The notes below the pieces were generated by a model. That model did not search any database and had not been told where the DNA came from. It saw only the letters and a list, made by a program, of their open reading frames with translations. A stretch of DNA of 64,000 nt from contig QHVH01000008.1 in the NCBI GenBank assembly GCA_003222245.1, forward strand, positions 62,001-126,000, read 5' to 3'. Of this stretch, positions 27,901-38,400 are shown piece after piece. The position numbers and the translations under genes were made by a program. Each line of letters starts with the position of its first letter. Within the stretch, counting starts at the first letter, position 1. The stretch comes from Blastocatellia bacterium AA13 (GTDB taxonomy: Bacteria > Acidobacteriota > Blastocatellia > UBA7656).

Positions 27901-28201
27901 GTCGCTGAAGATCGACACATTCTTATTGAGCTGCCGCGCGCTTGGCAAAAATGCCGAGAGAAGAATGCTTGCATGGCTTGGTCGATGCGCAATCGAGCGC
28001 GGCCTGAGTGAGGTGATCGTGCCTTACGTGCGCTCAGCGCGGAATCAGCCTGCTCTCGAATTCCTTGAGAGTATGGCCGGCGCGCTCAAGCAACCATTGG
28101 GCGAAGGCTTCCTGTTCAGGTTTCCAGCGGCCTATGCAGCCGTTCTCCATGAGACCCCGGCAACACCGCCACACGCCGGCGCAATGTTCCCCGGCGGGTA
28201 A
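21941..28201 (+). CDS. NRPS2: C-A-PCP-C-FkbH
   Basis: 2086 aa. C1 (HHIISDGW at 139); A domain about 450-955 with a variant phosphate loop FFTSGTSGQPRAV and hand-read code DVRHFALLAK, which I cannot assign; PCP Ser1015; C2 with intact HHIIVDGW at 1207; then a C-terminal FkbH-type HAD domain, about 1535-2070. The FkbH part has the usual N-terminal region (FAPFNQLFQQLLDPSSLF, LNVILLRFEDW), the HAD nucleophile motif DCDNTLWNG (Asp1734, Asp1736) and FIFIDDDPAE. FkbH proteins take 1,3-bisphosphoglycerate, dephosphorylate it and load a glyceryl unit on a carrier protein. No A or PCP follows C2 in this polypeptide; the next gene starts with a PCP, so the module C-FkbH-PCP is split over two proteins. 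No FkbI/J/K/G oxidising or O-methylating partners occur in the window, so the unit probably stays glycerate. The last dozen residues (TPPHAGAMFPGG) and the stop are encoded by repeat sequence. Confidence 0.93.
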   Translation: MTDVLAFPTSFAQQRLWFLNELEPHTSAYNISTAVRMSGALNIVALGQAPSEIVRRHDSMRTTFANLDGRPIQIIKGVSSSRLLFIDMSGLIPSDVEEAALNAINQQAGMTFDLERGPLFRITLIRLSRQEYIVAVVMHHIISDGWSLSVLISEMERLYRDYSRGASSSLPELPIQYRDYSVWQRQWLSGDALGEQVEYWRDHLSGIQPLDLSAGRRRHQNQSGDIASLQLNRTLTASLKVMAGREGATMFMSMLAVFKVLLSRYTGQTDIAVGTPIANRGQAQLEGLIGFFLNTLVLRSRMNPDLRMRDLIQQEKAIALDAFAHQNLPFEKLVEELQPDRDLSRNPLFDVMFNFVNTPVQTLEMSGISLSSIHPQEAESKLPLTVYAQETGETLALTARYQRSFFSREFITTLLDQFRFLLEQASADVSKPAGAYSLVTPEMAALLPDPSEQLDEPRYEPITVTFSRLAAQTPSQVAISRGAERWSYEQLAESARELAMHLIAGGVQRGDVIAVFGSRSFGTISSIMAALLSGGVLLTLDPALPSRRLRQMISLAGAKRVLYVGALRQDDDWLNEESGPAVTVVDPETAAPIGQAHEFEATALPTISPGDPCYIFFTSGTSGQPRAVLGTHKGLSHFLAWQRTRFAIGKEDRAAQLTGLSFDVVLRDIFLPLTSGATLCLPDEEDESRPDRIVLWLDRERITTLHTVPALAETWLAEAPPEASLGHLRWVFFAGEPLRDSLVRRWRESFPEAGDIVNLYGPTETTLAKCFYVVPDDISEGIQPVGRPLPETQALVLNSRRALCGAGELGEIVIRTPFRTLGYLNDSDANEKRFVINPFRDDPRDLIYFTGDGGRYRADGSLEILGRLDDQIKIRGVRVEPEEVAAVLSESPLVASCVVLAQTDGANQVSLKAYVVPSTDERGLGAELRAFAAARLPAVMAPSSFVVVDRIPVTPNGKVDKAALASSGRPIGIEQLEHVAPRTPVEEVLVSIWEDLLGAGRISIHDNFFELGGHSLLATRVASRLDKALGISTPLRTLFEHPTIAGLAAEVESLTRSERELRIPPIERGKRGSVFPLSFAQQRLWILHRLDPESHAYNVPLSVRLAGALDVLALDRGLSEVVKRHEVLRTAFPLVDGHPVQRPLDPGEFGLRIIDLLAIPERRRDGELDRIMTADACRPFILTRESSFRATLVRLSTNQHLLLMAMHHIIVDGWSRAVLAKEILRSYRGMRTGAPPLPEPALQYGDFAVWQRRLLEGELVESLLSFWRRQLEGAPSEIALPFDRKRPAQPRNTGAIGSVLINRELSDRAVRLGRQNGSSLFMTMLSVLEILLFKWTGQSDLVVGTVIANRNRLETESVLGCFINFLPVRVRISTGDSGLDVLEQTRKTVLDAYHHQDCPFDLIVEAVKPHRAQNANPIYNVVFQLQNLPRVDAAEIEDLEARYETVELGTSLLDLRFVAHETADGITLLCEYSTELFEADTIHSLLSCYPDILLEMIEEPGASLSQYHLSEGLVEQARRSEDTIKPATIAIASTFTAEPVEDALKFWTKKLALDCEIEFAPFNQLFQQLLDPSSLFSRNRNGLNVILLRFEDWKPSESESSNGSKNLIDMTALVERDTMEMVSALKALARRSSTPCVVCFCPASPSLLVKESDIDWITKWEESLKAEIESTSGLHVITGRELNSKYPVADYYDHRGDELGLVPYTPQFFTALGTMIARKLNAIQGSPYKVIALDCDNTLWNGVCGEDGPEAVRIDPPCRSLHEFMIAQHDAGMILCLCSKNNEADVLEVFERNSEMRLKQDHIVARRINWSPKAHNLRALADELRLGLDSFIFIDDDPAECAAVRATCPEVLTLQLPERRELISRFLENVWAFDHVKATDEDRRRTTLYRQEREREGSRREAPTFAEFLAGLELCVDISRLETDDLDRVSQLTYRTNQFNVTGRGRTAQEIKLLHESGSLECHVVRMSDRFGDYGLVGALIFEPEAESLKIDTFLLSCRALGKNAERRMLAWLGRCAIERGLSEVIVPYVRSARNQPALEFLESMAGALKQPLGEGFLFRFPAAYAAVLHETPATPPHAGAMFPGG
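28158..28180. repeat. Left copy of a 23-bp direct repeat bracketing the array
   Basis: Matches 29280-29302 in 22 of 23 bases (CGGCAACACCGCCACACGCC versus CGGTAACACCGCCACACGCC at their starts). The two copies bracket the whole REP/270-bp repeat region, so the region may have been inserted or expanded between them by duplication or recombination. Confidence 0.6.
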
Positions 28202-28237
28202 GGCGAAATGCCGGCGCAATGTTCCCCGGAGGGGAAC
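28186..28237. repeat. REP-like palindromes overlapping the end of NRPS2
   Basis: GTTCCCCGGCGGG at 28186 encodes the end of NRPS2, and the perfect palindrome GTTCCCCGGAGGGGAAC lies at 28221-28237. The same element recurs at 29207 and several times around the transposase near 40.4-40.7 kb, so this is a dispersed REP family. Confidence 0.7.
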
Positions 28238-28241
28238 GATG

Positions 28242-29166
28242 CCCACCAGTTCACTGGTGGGATCGTCGGGTAATTTGATCGAGAAGCGCCGAAGGCACGG
28301 CTGACTTGTTGTTGTCAGAGCGCCGCAAGAGGACCACATACATATTGCGGATCATTGATGTAGTTGTCCCGAAGGGACATTCGGCAATAGCCCACCAGTT
28401 CACTGGTGGGTTCGTCGGGTAATTTGATCGAGAAGTGCCGAAGGCACGGCTGACTTGTTGTTTCAGCGCGCAGCCAGAGGACCACATACATATTGCAGAT
28501 TTCCGATATGGTTCAAAGCCTGCACATACGAACTACATCAGCCGTCCCTTCGGGACTAGATCGCCGCAGCGCTCTGGGACCCACCGATGAATCGGTGGGC
28601 TACGTTCGGACGATCCCCACGGGATTGACTAATTGTCCCAAAGGGACATTCGGCAATAGCCCACCAGTTCACTGGTGGGTTGGTCGGGTAATTTGATCGA
28701 GAAGCGCCGAAGGCACGGCTGACTTGTTGTTGTCAGAGCGCCGCCAGAGGACCACATACATATTGCGGATTTCCGATATGGTTCAAAGCCTTCACATACG
28801 AACTACATCAGCCGTCCCTTCGGGACTAGATCGCCGCAGCGCTCTGGGACCCACCGATTCATCGGTGGGCTACGTTCGGACGATCCCTACGGGATTGACT
28901 AATTGTCCCAAAGGGACAATCGGCAATAGCCCACCAGTTCACTGGTGGGTTGGTCGGGTAATTTGATCGAGAAGTGCCGAAGGCACGGCTGACTTGTTGT
29001 TTCAGCGCGCAGCCAGAGGACCACATGCATATTGCAGATTTCCGATATGGTTCAAAGCCTCCACATACGAACTAAATCAGCCGTCCCTTCGGGACTAGAT
29101 CGCCGCAGCGCTCTGGGACCCACCGATGAATCGGTGGGCTACGTTCGGACGATCCCTACGGGATCG
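28242..29166. repeat. Tandem array of 270-bp palindrome-rich units
   Basis: Units begin with the perfect palindrome CCCACCAGTTCACTGGTGGG at 28242, 28391, 28660 and 28930. The spacing is 149 (shortened unit), 269 and 270 bp; the last unit lacks its end. Each full unit has further hairpins: GTGCCGAAGGCAC, GTCCCTTCGGGAC, CCCACCGATGAATCGGTGGG, GATCCCNACGGGATC and TTGTCCCAAAGGGACA. Two sequence variants alternate: units 1 and 3 read GCGCCGAAGGCAC and TTGTTGTTGTCAGAGC, units 2 and 4 read GTGCCGAAGGCAC and TTGTTGTTTCAGCGC. Short open frames across it only reflect the repeat and are not genes. Confidence 0.85.
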
Positions 29167-29206
29167 ACGTCTCTGCGCCGAGAACCTCTAACGGCCAAAC
29201 TCCAGT

Positions 29207-29261
29207 GTTCCCCGGAGAGGAACGCGTTAATAGCCGGGGGCAAGCGCAGCGCCGCCCCCGG
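29207..29261. repeat. REP element, same family as the transposase-flanking arrays
   Basis: GTTCCCCGGAGAGGAAC (29207-29223), then TAATAG and the hairpin CCGGGGGC...GCCCCCGG (29234-29261). This two-hairpin layout equals the units at 40.42-40.67 kb. Confidence 0.75.
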
Positions 29262-29279
29262 TCACGCGGAATGCCGGCC

Positions 29280-29302
29280 CGGTAACACCGCCACACGCCG
29301 GC
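29280..29302. repeat. Right copy of the 23-bp direct repeat
   Basis: Partner of 28158-28180 (22 of 23 bases identical). The left copy lies inside the NRPS2 coding end; this one is non-coding, about 100 bp before NRPS3. Confidence 0.6.
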
Positions 29303-29395
29303 AGCAATGCCCCGAGCGCTGAAGGCGCGACATTCGAAAGCCTGGCGCCGCGCTTCGCCTGGTATTGACTACTATTTTTCTTCGCTACTTTACTC

Positions 29396-29400
29396 AGGAG
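29396..29400 (+). promoter_or_regulatory. Shine-Dalgarno AGGAG fixing the NRPS3 start
   Basis: AGGAG followed by CTTGCA and ATG at 29407 (6-nt spacing). This favours 29407 over the TTG at 29365 in the same frame. Confidence 0.75.
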
Positions 29401-29406
29401 CTTGCA

Positions 29407-32400
29407 ATGTCTGAGAGCGATCGCTCGAGATCGGACATCTTCAACCAGATCGCATCCGACTTTTTTGACATAGAGCAGATTTACAAAGAGGTCGAGTCGC
29501 AAAGGCTGCGCGCGAGGCCCGAAGCACAAGCGTTCACGCCGCCGCGAACGCCGCTCGAAGAACTTCTGGCTTCCATTTGGACGGTAGTGCTTGGAGTCGA
29601 ACGCGCGGGGGTCCACGACAATTTCTTCGACCTCGGAGGAAGCTCGATTCTCGGTACGCAGTTGCTGTCGCGGATTCACGAGAAGCTGGGCGTAGAGTTG
29701 CCGTTGCGGGTGCTGTTCGAATCTCCGCCCACAATCGCCGATCTTGCCGCGCGAATCGAGACGCTCAAACATGCGCATGAGCTGAACGGCCTCGCAATCG
29801 AAACTATTCCAGTGCCGCGCAATCAGAGTGATTCCGCATTTCCGCTCTCATACGCGCAGCAGCGGCTCTGGTTTCTTCATCACCTTGAACCCGACGGCGA
29901 CGCTTACAAGAGCGTCTTTGCCTTTCGCATTCGAGGCGCCCTTGACCTTCCGGCGCTCGACCAATCGCTGAGCGAGATCGTGCGGCGTCACGAAACGCTC
30001 CGGACAACGTTTCGAATAATCGATGGTGGACCCGCCCAGGTCGTGCTTCACCGCCCCGGCTTCTCGCTGCACGAAGCCGACCTCTATACGCTATCCGAAC
30101 ACAACCGGCAAACCGTCACGAGTCGACTCATCCAGAGCGTATTCGGCAGGAACTACAGCCTTGACCGGGGTGCGCTGTTTCGCGTGCATCTTGTCAGACA
30201 AACCGACGATGAGAGCGTGCTGATCATCGCGGCGCATCATATCGTTTTCGACGGCTGGTCACTCGGGGTATTCGCAAGCGAGCTGGCTGCTTTATACAAG
30301 GGCTTCAAGGAGGGCGAGGGGGCGCCGTGCGAGGAGATCAGAGTTCAATACGCGGACTTCTCCGCCTGGCAGCGCGCCCGTCTGGAGCCCGAGCTACTTG
30401 AAGCGCAGCTTCGCTATTGGCGCGAGCAGCTCGACGGGCTATCGGTGTTGATATTGCCCACGGACAAACCTCGGCCCTTGATTCGAACCAACCTCGGCGC
30501 GCGAGAGTCCGTGGCCCTCTCTTCGGATCTCACCGCTGGTTTGAGAGACCTTGGCCGCCGCGAGGGCGCGACTCTATTCATGACGCTGCTAACCGGTTTC
30601 TGCGCGCTGTTGCACAGGTACAGCGGACAGGAAGACGTCGCGATCGGATCGCCCATCGCGAATCGCACACGCGTAGAAGCCGAGAAGATGATCGGCTTTT
30701 TCGTAAACACGCTGGTGCTGCGCTTGAATCTCTCGCCGCGAACCACTGTCGGAGAGGCCCTGGCCGATTGCAGACGAATCGTACTCGGCGCATTCGACAA
30801 TCAGGACCTTCCGTTTGAAAAGCTGGTCGACGAGCTCGCGCCGGAACGCGATCTCAGCACGGCGCCGCTCTTTCAAGTCATGTTCATACTCCAGAACACA
30901 CCGCCGTCCGCTTTCGCTCTTCCCGGACTCGAGATCGAAAGCATTCCGTTCGAGGATGGTTCGGTGAAGTTCGATCTCGTCTTGTCCCTGACCGAGTCAG
31001 GCTCGAATCTCTTCGCTACACTCGAGTATGCAACCGACCTGTACGAAGCGCCGAGCATGCGGCGCCTTCTCGCGCACCTCGAAGTCTTGCTTGATGGAAT
31101 GCGATCGCGGCCGAATGCGCCGCTCTCCGAATTGCCGATTCTGACTCGCTCCGAGCGACAGCAGCTCCTTGTAGATTGGTGCGACACCAAAGCCGGCTAC
31201 TCGCTCGACCCGTGCATACACGAGATGATAGCGGAGCAGGCCGAACGAACCCCTGAATCGATCGCTCTGGTTTTCGAAGACGACTCTGTCACATATCGCG
31301 AGATGAACTCCCGAGCCAATCAACTGGCTCACCATCTGCGCGGGGCCGGGATTGGGACGGAGAAACTGGCCGGCATCTGTCTCGACCGGGGTCTCGAGAT
31401 GCTGATTGCGGTGATCGGAGTATTGAAAACAGGAGGCGCCTATGTGCCTCTCGATCCCGATTACCCGGTCGATCGTCTCAAATCGATGATCGACGACGCC
31501 GGCTTATCCGCGATGGTGACGGTCGAGCGGTTTCTCGGCGTGGTTTCAGGCTTCGGCGGCCGGACGATCTATCTCGATAGCGAGCGTGAAGCGATTGCCG
31601 CACAAAGCGATGCGGATCCTCCAAACAGCGCCGATTCTCAGAACCTCGCTTATGTAATCTACACGTCGGGCTCCACCGGGCGGCCGAAGGGCGTGATGAT
31701 CTCGCATCGCGCGATGAACAATCTCGTGCTGTGGATGCAGGAGATGTTCCAAATCGGGGGCTCGGACAGCCTGCTTCAGAAAACGCCTTTCAGCTTCGAC
31801 CCTTCCGTGTGGGAGTTCTTCTGGCCTCTGGTAACGGGAGCGACCCTGGTCATTGCCCGGCCCGGCGGCCACCTTGAATCCGGCTACATGGTCGAGCTCG
31901 TCATCGAGCGCGGCGTCACGATTCTCCAGCTCGTTCCCTCGGTGCTTCAACTGCTGGTCGACGAGCCCGAGTTCGATCGATGCGAATCCCTGAGATTGGT
32001 TTATTGCGGCGCCGAAGCGTTGAGCCCGGCTCTTATCGAGAAGTTTTACTCGCGGCTTGGCTCAAAGCTAAGCAATGTGTACGGGCCGACCGAAGCCGCG
32101 ATGCACGTGACGCTGTGGCCGTGCGAGACGAGGCCGGACGGGCTGGTATCGATCGGACGCGGAGCGGGCAATGTCGAGACCTACCTTGTCAGCTCGCACC
32201 TGGAGCCTATGCCTCTCGGAATTCCCGGCGAGCTGCAGATTGGAGGAGCGCAGTTGGCTCGCGGTTATCTGGGCGCGCCGGATCTGACCGCCGAAAAATT
32301 TGTTCCAGGTCCGTTCTGCTCGGATGCCGGCGCCAGAGTCTACCGCACGGGTGATCTTGCGCGTTACCTCGACGATGGAAATATAGAGTTTCTCGGCCGA

Positions 32401-35400
32401 ATCGATCATCAGGTCAAGATACGCGGTTTCAGAATCGAACCCGCGGAGATTGAAGCGGCTTTGAGTCGGCATGACCTGGTACAGGACAGCCTTGTGATGG
32501 TTACCGATGACGCGGCGGGACGGAGACGCCTCGTCGCTTACATCGTCGCACCGCGGGACGATCAAGCGTTGAAAGAGGATCTGCGGCGATATCTCAAACA
32601 AACGCTGCCTCCCTTCATGATTCCCGGCGCGTTCGTGATCATCGATCGCCTTCCGTTGATGCCGAACGGAAAGGTCGACCGTCGAGCCCTGCCGTTACCG
32701 GACGAGGCATCAGCAAGCATCCGTACTGACTATCTCGCTCCGAGAAACCGCGTCGAGCAACTCCTTGCGGATATCTGGTGTCAGGTGTTGGGCGTCGAGC
32801 AAGCGGGCGCCAATGACAATTTCTTCGAGATGGGCGGGGATTCAATCCTCAGCATCCTGATCATCGCGCGCGCGAATCGGGCCGGTCTGCGCCTGACGCC
32901 AAAACAGCTCTTCGAGCACCAGACCATAGCGGAATTGGCGCTCGCGGCCGGTGACGCGCAATCGATCGAGGCTGAGCAAGGCATCGTAACGGGACCGGCG
33001 CCGTTGACCCCGATCCAGGCGGCCTATTTCGAACACGGCTCTCCGCAACCGCACCATTTCAATCAATCGGTCATGCTGGAGGCGCGTGAGCCGCTTGATT
33101 CCGGCTGCCTCGAGCGCGCGGTGGGAAAGCTGGTCGCGCATCACGATGCGCTGCGGCTGCGGTTCCGCCGTGAAGGATCGGAATGGCTGCAGTGGGAAGC
33201 CGGAATTGACGGCCCCGGGGTCTTCTCTCAAGTAGACCTGACCGCGCTTTCCGAACCGCTCCGGGTGCTGGAGCACGCGGCGGAGGAAGTTCAAACCAGT
33301 CTCGATCTACAGTCCGGACCGCTGATCAGAGTAGTTTTGTTCAGCCTCGGAAACGCCGCGAGCCGTCTGCTGATCGTCATCCATCACCTCGCTGTCGATG
33401 GGGTTTCGTGGCGAATCCTGTTGGAAGACCTCACCGCCGCTTATCAGCAAGCGCTTCGAGGCGAGGCCGTCGCTTTGCCGCCTAAGACCACTTCGTTCAA
33501 ACAGTGGTCGGAACGCGTGCGCGAGTTTGCTCTATCGCAACTTTCCGCGGCGGACGCGGCATACTGGTCTGAACTGAGCCCTGAAGTGTGCACCGACTTG
33601 CCGATCGATTTTGAAAGCGGCTCCAACATCGAAGAGTCGGCGCGGACGACGGTTGTAACCCTGAAAGCGGAAGAGACCGACTCTTTGCTGCACCGCGTAC
33701 CGCCCGTTTACCACACCGAAATAAACGATGTGTTGATAGCGGCCGCGGCCGCGGCTCTCAGCGATTGGATCGGCCGCCAGTACATCCTCATCGACGTCGA
33801 AGGGCATGGGCGGCAGGAGATATTCGAAGACCTCGACGTCTCACGTACGGTGGGCTGGTTCACGACGGTTCATCCCGTAGCAATTGAAGCGAGCCGAGCC
33901 GGTGACTCCGGCGACCTGCTGAAGAGCGTCAAAGAGCAACTTCGCGCGGTTCCTCGCAAGGGCTTCACGTATGGCCTCCTGAGGCGCCTCGCTCCTGGGA
34001 TAAATCCTGGCCAACAGGAGCCGGCGCAAGTCTGTTTCAACTATCTCGGCCAGTTCGATCAGGTGCTGGCCGGCGGCTCGCTCTTCTCCCGGGCAACCGA
34101 GTCCGACGGATTGAAACGAAGCCCCGGACGCCGTCGTGAATATCTGATCGAGATCAACGCCGCGGTGGTCCAGGGACGGTTGCGGATCGCGTACACATAC
34201 AGCGCGAATCGGCATCGCGCCGATACAATCGAGCGCCTGGCCGCTATGAATTTATCGGCGCTGCGAGAAATCCTGGAACACTGCCTTTCGCCGGAGGCCG
34301 GAGGCTATACGCCTTCTGATTTTCCGCTCACCTCATTGACCCAGGAGGAGACTGACTGGCTGCTGCGACGCTATCCCGATTTGGAAGACGCTTACCCTCT
34401 GTCGCCGATGCAGCAGGGATTGCTGTTCCACGTTCTGCACGAACCGGGCACGGAGGAATACTTCGAGCAATTCAGTTGCAGGCTGCGCGGCAAACTGGAG
34501 CCGGAGATTTTCAGAAAGGCCTGGAATCGAGTTGTTAACAGGCACACTCTTCTGAGAACCGCGTTCTGCTGGGAACACCTCCGCGGCGTCGCCCAGATTG
34601 TTATGCGTCGAGTGACGCTTGAATGGCAGGACATCGATTGGCGCACCCGTCTCACTGACGAAGCAGACGCCGGACTCGATGACTTTCTCAAAGCCGACCG
34701 GCGACGTGGATTCTCGCTCGGTGAAGCGCCGCTTATGAGGATCGCGCTTATCCGGCTCGCGGATGATGAGCACGAATTGGTTTGGAGTCATCATCATTTG
34801 TTGCTCGACGGATGGTCGGCCCCGATCGTCGTCAGAGAAGTGTTCGCGGTTTACAACGGATACATAACCGGCTCCGAGATTGATTTGGAGCCGACCAGGT
34901 CTTACAGGGCTTACATCGAGTGGCTTGGCCGACAGGACTTCGATTCGGCGAAGAGTTTCTGGCAGCTCGAATTGAAGGGTTTCACCGGCCGGTCCGCGCT
35001 CGACATCGGCCGCGCAGGCTCGGGCGCCGCCTCGCTTCATCGCGCATACAATGAAGAACGCGTGCTTCTTTCACAGCAAGCGACGGCGTCGCTCCAGGCG
35101 ATGGCGCGCGGCTCTCGGGTCACTGTGAACACGGTTTTGCAGGGCGCCTGGGCGGCGCTGCTATCGCGGTACAGTCGCGAGTCGGACATAGTCTTTGGCG
35201 CTACGGTGTCGGGAAGGTCGACCCCTCTCGCAGGCGTAGACCGCATGGTCGGTCTCTTCATCAATACCCTTCCGGTTCGCATCATAATCGACGGCGGTGA
35301 GCCGCTGGACCGATGGCTCAGGGCTATTCAACGGCGTCAAGCGGGAGTCAGGCAGTTCGAGCACACCCCGCTATCCGAAATTCAATCCTGGTGCGGCGCG

Positions 35401-38400
35401 ACTCCGGGAGATCGGCTGTTCGATTCGCTGCTCGCGTTCGAGAACTATCCAATCGACCTGGCGCTGGGCGAGGAGATCGAACGTCGAGCCCAGCTCAATG
35501 TGATCCGCGTTCGCGCCAAGGAACAAACCAACTATCCGCTCACGCTCATAGTCAGTCCGGCCGCGCGGCTATCGATTCGCCTCATCTACGATACGGGCTG
35601 GTTCGATGCGTGCGTTGTCTTGCGAATGCTCGCGCACTTCGAAACATTGCTCCAGGACATGATCGCGTCTCCGAACGCGCCGGTGCGAGATATTCAAATC
35701 CTTACCGAATCCGAGCGCCGTCAGTTGCTCATAGAGTGGAACGACACTTCGAATGAGAATCGCGTTCTTGCTCCGATTCAACAGCTCTTCGAGGGTCAGG
35801 TTTATCTCACGCCGGATCGGATCGCCGTGGTTCACGAGCAGGAGACCGTTTCGTATGCCGAGCTGAACCGGAAGGCGAATCAACTGGCGCGGCATCTGAG
35901 CGGTCTCGGCGTCGCGCCGGAAACCAAAGTAGCGGTATGCCTGAGTCGCGGCGTGGAGATGGTTGTTGCGCTCCTGGCCATTCTTAAATCGGGCGGCGCT
36001 TATGTGCCTCTCGATCCTGATTATCCCGCTCACCGCCTTGCGTTCGTGCTCCGAGACTCGAAGGCGGCGGTGCTCATCACAGAAAAGGGATGGCTGGAGA
36101 ATCAGCATCTCGGTCATGCCGTCGGCATCGTGCTCATGGACGAGTCTGAGGCAATCAATCGGCTCGATGATGAGAATCTCCCCGCTAACGCGGAGCTGCG
36201 GAACCTTGCGTATGTAATCTACACGTCGGGATCGACGGGCATGCCGAAAGGGGTCGCAATCGAGCACCGCAACACGGCGGCCTTCCTCGACTGGGCCAGG
36301 CGCGTATTCAACCCGGACGAGCTCGCGTCCGTACTGGCTTCCACGTCGTTGTGCTTCGATCTTTCAGTGTTCGAGATATTCGCGCCGCTTTCGACCGGTG
36401 GAAAAGTCGTAATCGTGCGCAACGCCCTCGAGCTCGCCGAGTCGACGGCGGCAGGCCAGGTTACACTGATCAACACGGTTCCATCCGCCGCGCGGGAGCT
36501 GCTCAGACTTAACGCGTTGCCTTCATCGGTGGTAACGGTGAATCTGGCGGGCGAGCCTCTTCAAAGAAGCCTGGTTGATGATCTCTATTCAGTTCCTAAC
36601 GTCGATCGAGTATTCAATCTCTACGGGCCCTCCGAGGACACGACCTATTCAACCGGGGCGCTGCTTGATAAGCGCGAGCGGCGCGAACCGGTGATCGGTC
36701 GACCGATTGCCGACACGCGTGTGTTCCTTCTGGACCCTGAGATGCGCCTCGCACCGCTCGGAGTCGCAGCCGAACTCCATCTGGCCGGAGCGGGGCTATG
36801 CCGCGGCTATCTGGGCAGGCCGGACCTTACGGCCGAGCGATTTCTTCCAAACCATCTTGGCGACGAACCCGGGGCCCGTCTGTACCGCACGGGCGACCTT
36901 GCGCGCTACTCCGAAGATGGCTGCCTCGAATATCTGCGACGGCTCGATCAACAGGTAAAGATTCGCGGGTATCGCATCGAGCTGGGCGAGATCGAGTCGT
37001 GGCTCACAAACCATCCAGCCGTGCGCGAATGCGTAGTCACGGCCAGAGAGGACAGACCGGGTGACAAGCGGCTGGTCGCATACGCGGCGGCTGACCTCGA
37101 CTTCGAATTCACAAGCGCCCAGGTTTCGGAGGTCGAACGTGAACACGTTTCGCATTGGCAGTCGTTGAACGATCTTCTCTACCAGAGAGCGGGCGACTCG
37201 GCGGATGCGGGATTCAATCTGGCCGGCTGGAATGACAGCTACACCGGCTCGCCTTTTCCCGATGAAGTGATGCGCGAATGGCTTGGTCATACCGTCGATC
37301 AGATTCTCGCGCTGCGGCCGAAGCGGGTGCTCGAGATAGGCTGCGGCACGGGCCTGATCCTTCTGCGCCTGGCGCCGCATTGCGATCTCTACCAGGGTTC
37401 GGATTTCTCGCGCGAAGCGCTTGCATACGTCCGGCGTGAACTCGAGAGCGGCGAGAGTCGATTTCCGGTAGAGCTGCTTCACAGACAGGCGGATGACTTC
37501 AGCGGCATTGAACCGCGGAGTCTCGATCTAGTCGTGCTGAATTCAGTCGTGCAGTACTTCCCGACCATCGAATATTTGTTGAGGACGATCGAGCAGGCGG
37601 CGAGATCGGTAAAGCCGGGCGGCCGCATCTTCATCGGCGATGTTCGAAGTCTCCCGCTGCTTGAGGCGTTTCATGCATCGGTTCAGCTACATCAGGCTCA
37701 TCAACGGCTCGATAAGAGTCAACTGCGACAGCGTATTCACAAGCGAATCGCGATGGAGCAGGAGCTTGCCATTACGCCGAAGTTCTTTTTGACTCTGAGC
37801 GCGCGAGTCCCTGAAATCACCGGCGCGCAATGCAGGCTCAAGCGCGGCAATCATCACAACGAGCTGACGAATTTTCGATACGATGTCGTAATCGAAGTCG
37901 GAGGCGCCAGGAACAACGTTGAACCGGTCTCATGGCTGGACTGGACACGAGATGCGCTTACCTTTGATTCGATCGAGGGGCTTCTGCGTTCTGGAGACGA
38001 GGCAATCGTCGCTATCAAATCGGCGCCGAATGCCCGGGTACGGGCGCATGTCGAGACTGCTGCTTTGATCAACAGCGACGAAGGCCCGGAGACGACGCGC
38101 GAGATCAGAGACGCTCTGGAAACCAGCGGCTCCGCGATAGACCCCGAACGGATGCGGTCTCTCGGCGCGTCGCATGGCTACCACGTGGACATTACATGGG
38201 ACGGCGAGAATAAAGACGGCTCGTACGACCTGGTATTTTCGAAACCGGGCAGCGAACAACATGCTCGGTCATGCCTCGCTTGCGTTCCGGACGTTGTCCC
38301 CTCGCTTCGCGCCTGCGCGAACAAGCCTATTCACGAAATGCTCAGCCGGAAATTGATTCCACAACTCCGCGAATATGCCAGGGCGAGTCTGCCGGATCAT

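Noticed and set aside
28242-29166. Possible CRISPR array
   Set aside because: Units are about 270 bp with no short repeat plus unique spacer pattern; the same holds for the 78-bp array.
28493-29322. Three similar small open frames (MQISDMVQSLHIRTTSAVPS...)
   Set aside because: Products of the 270-bp tandem unit; no ribosome sites or known domains, and they cross palindromes.
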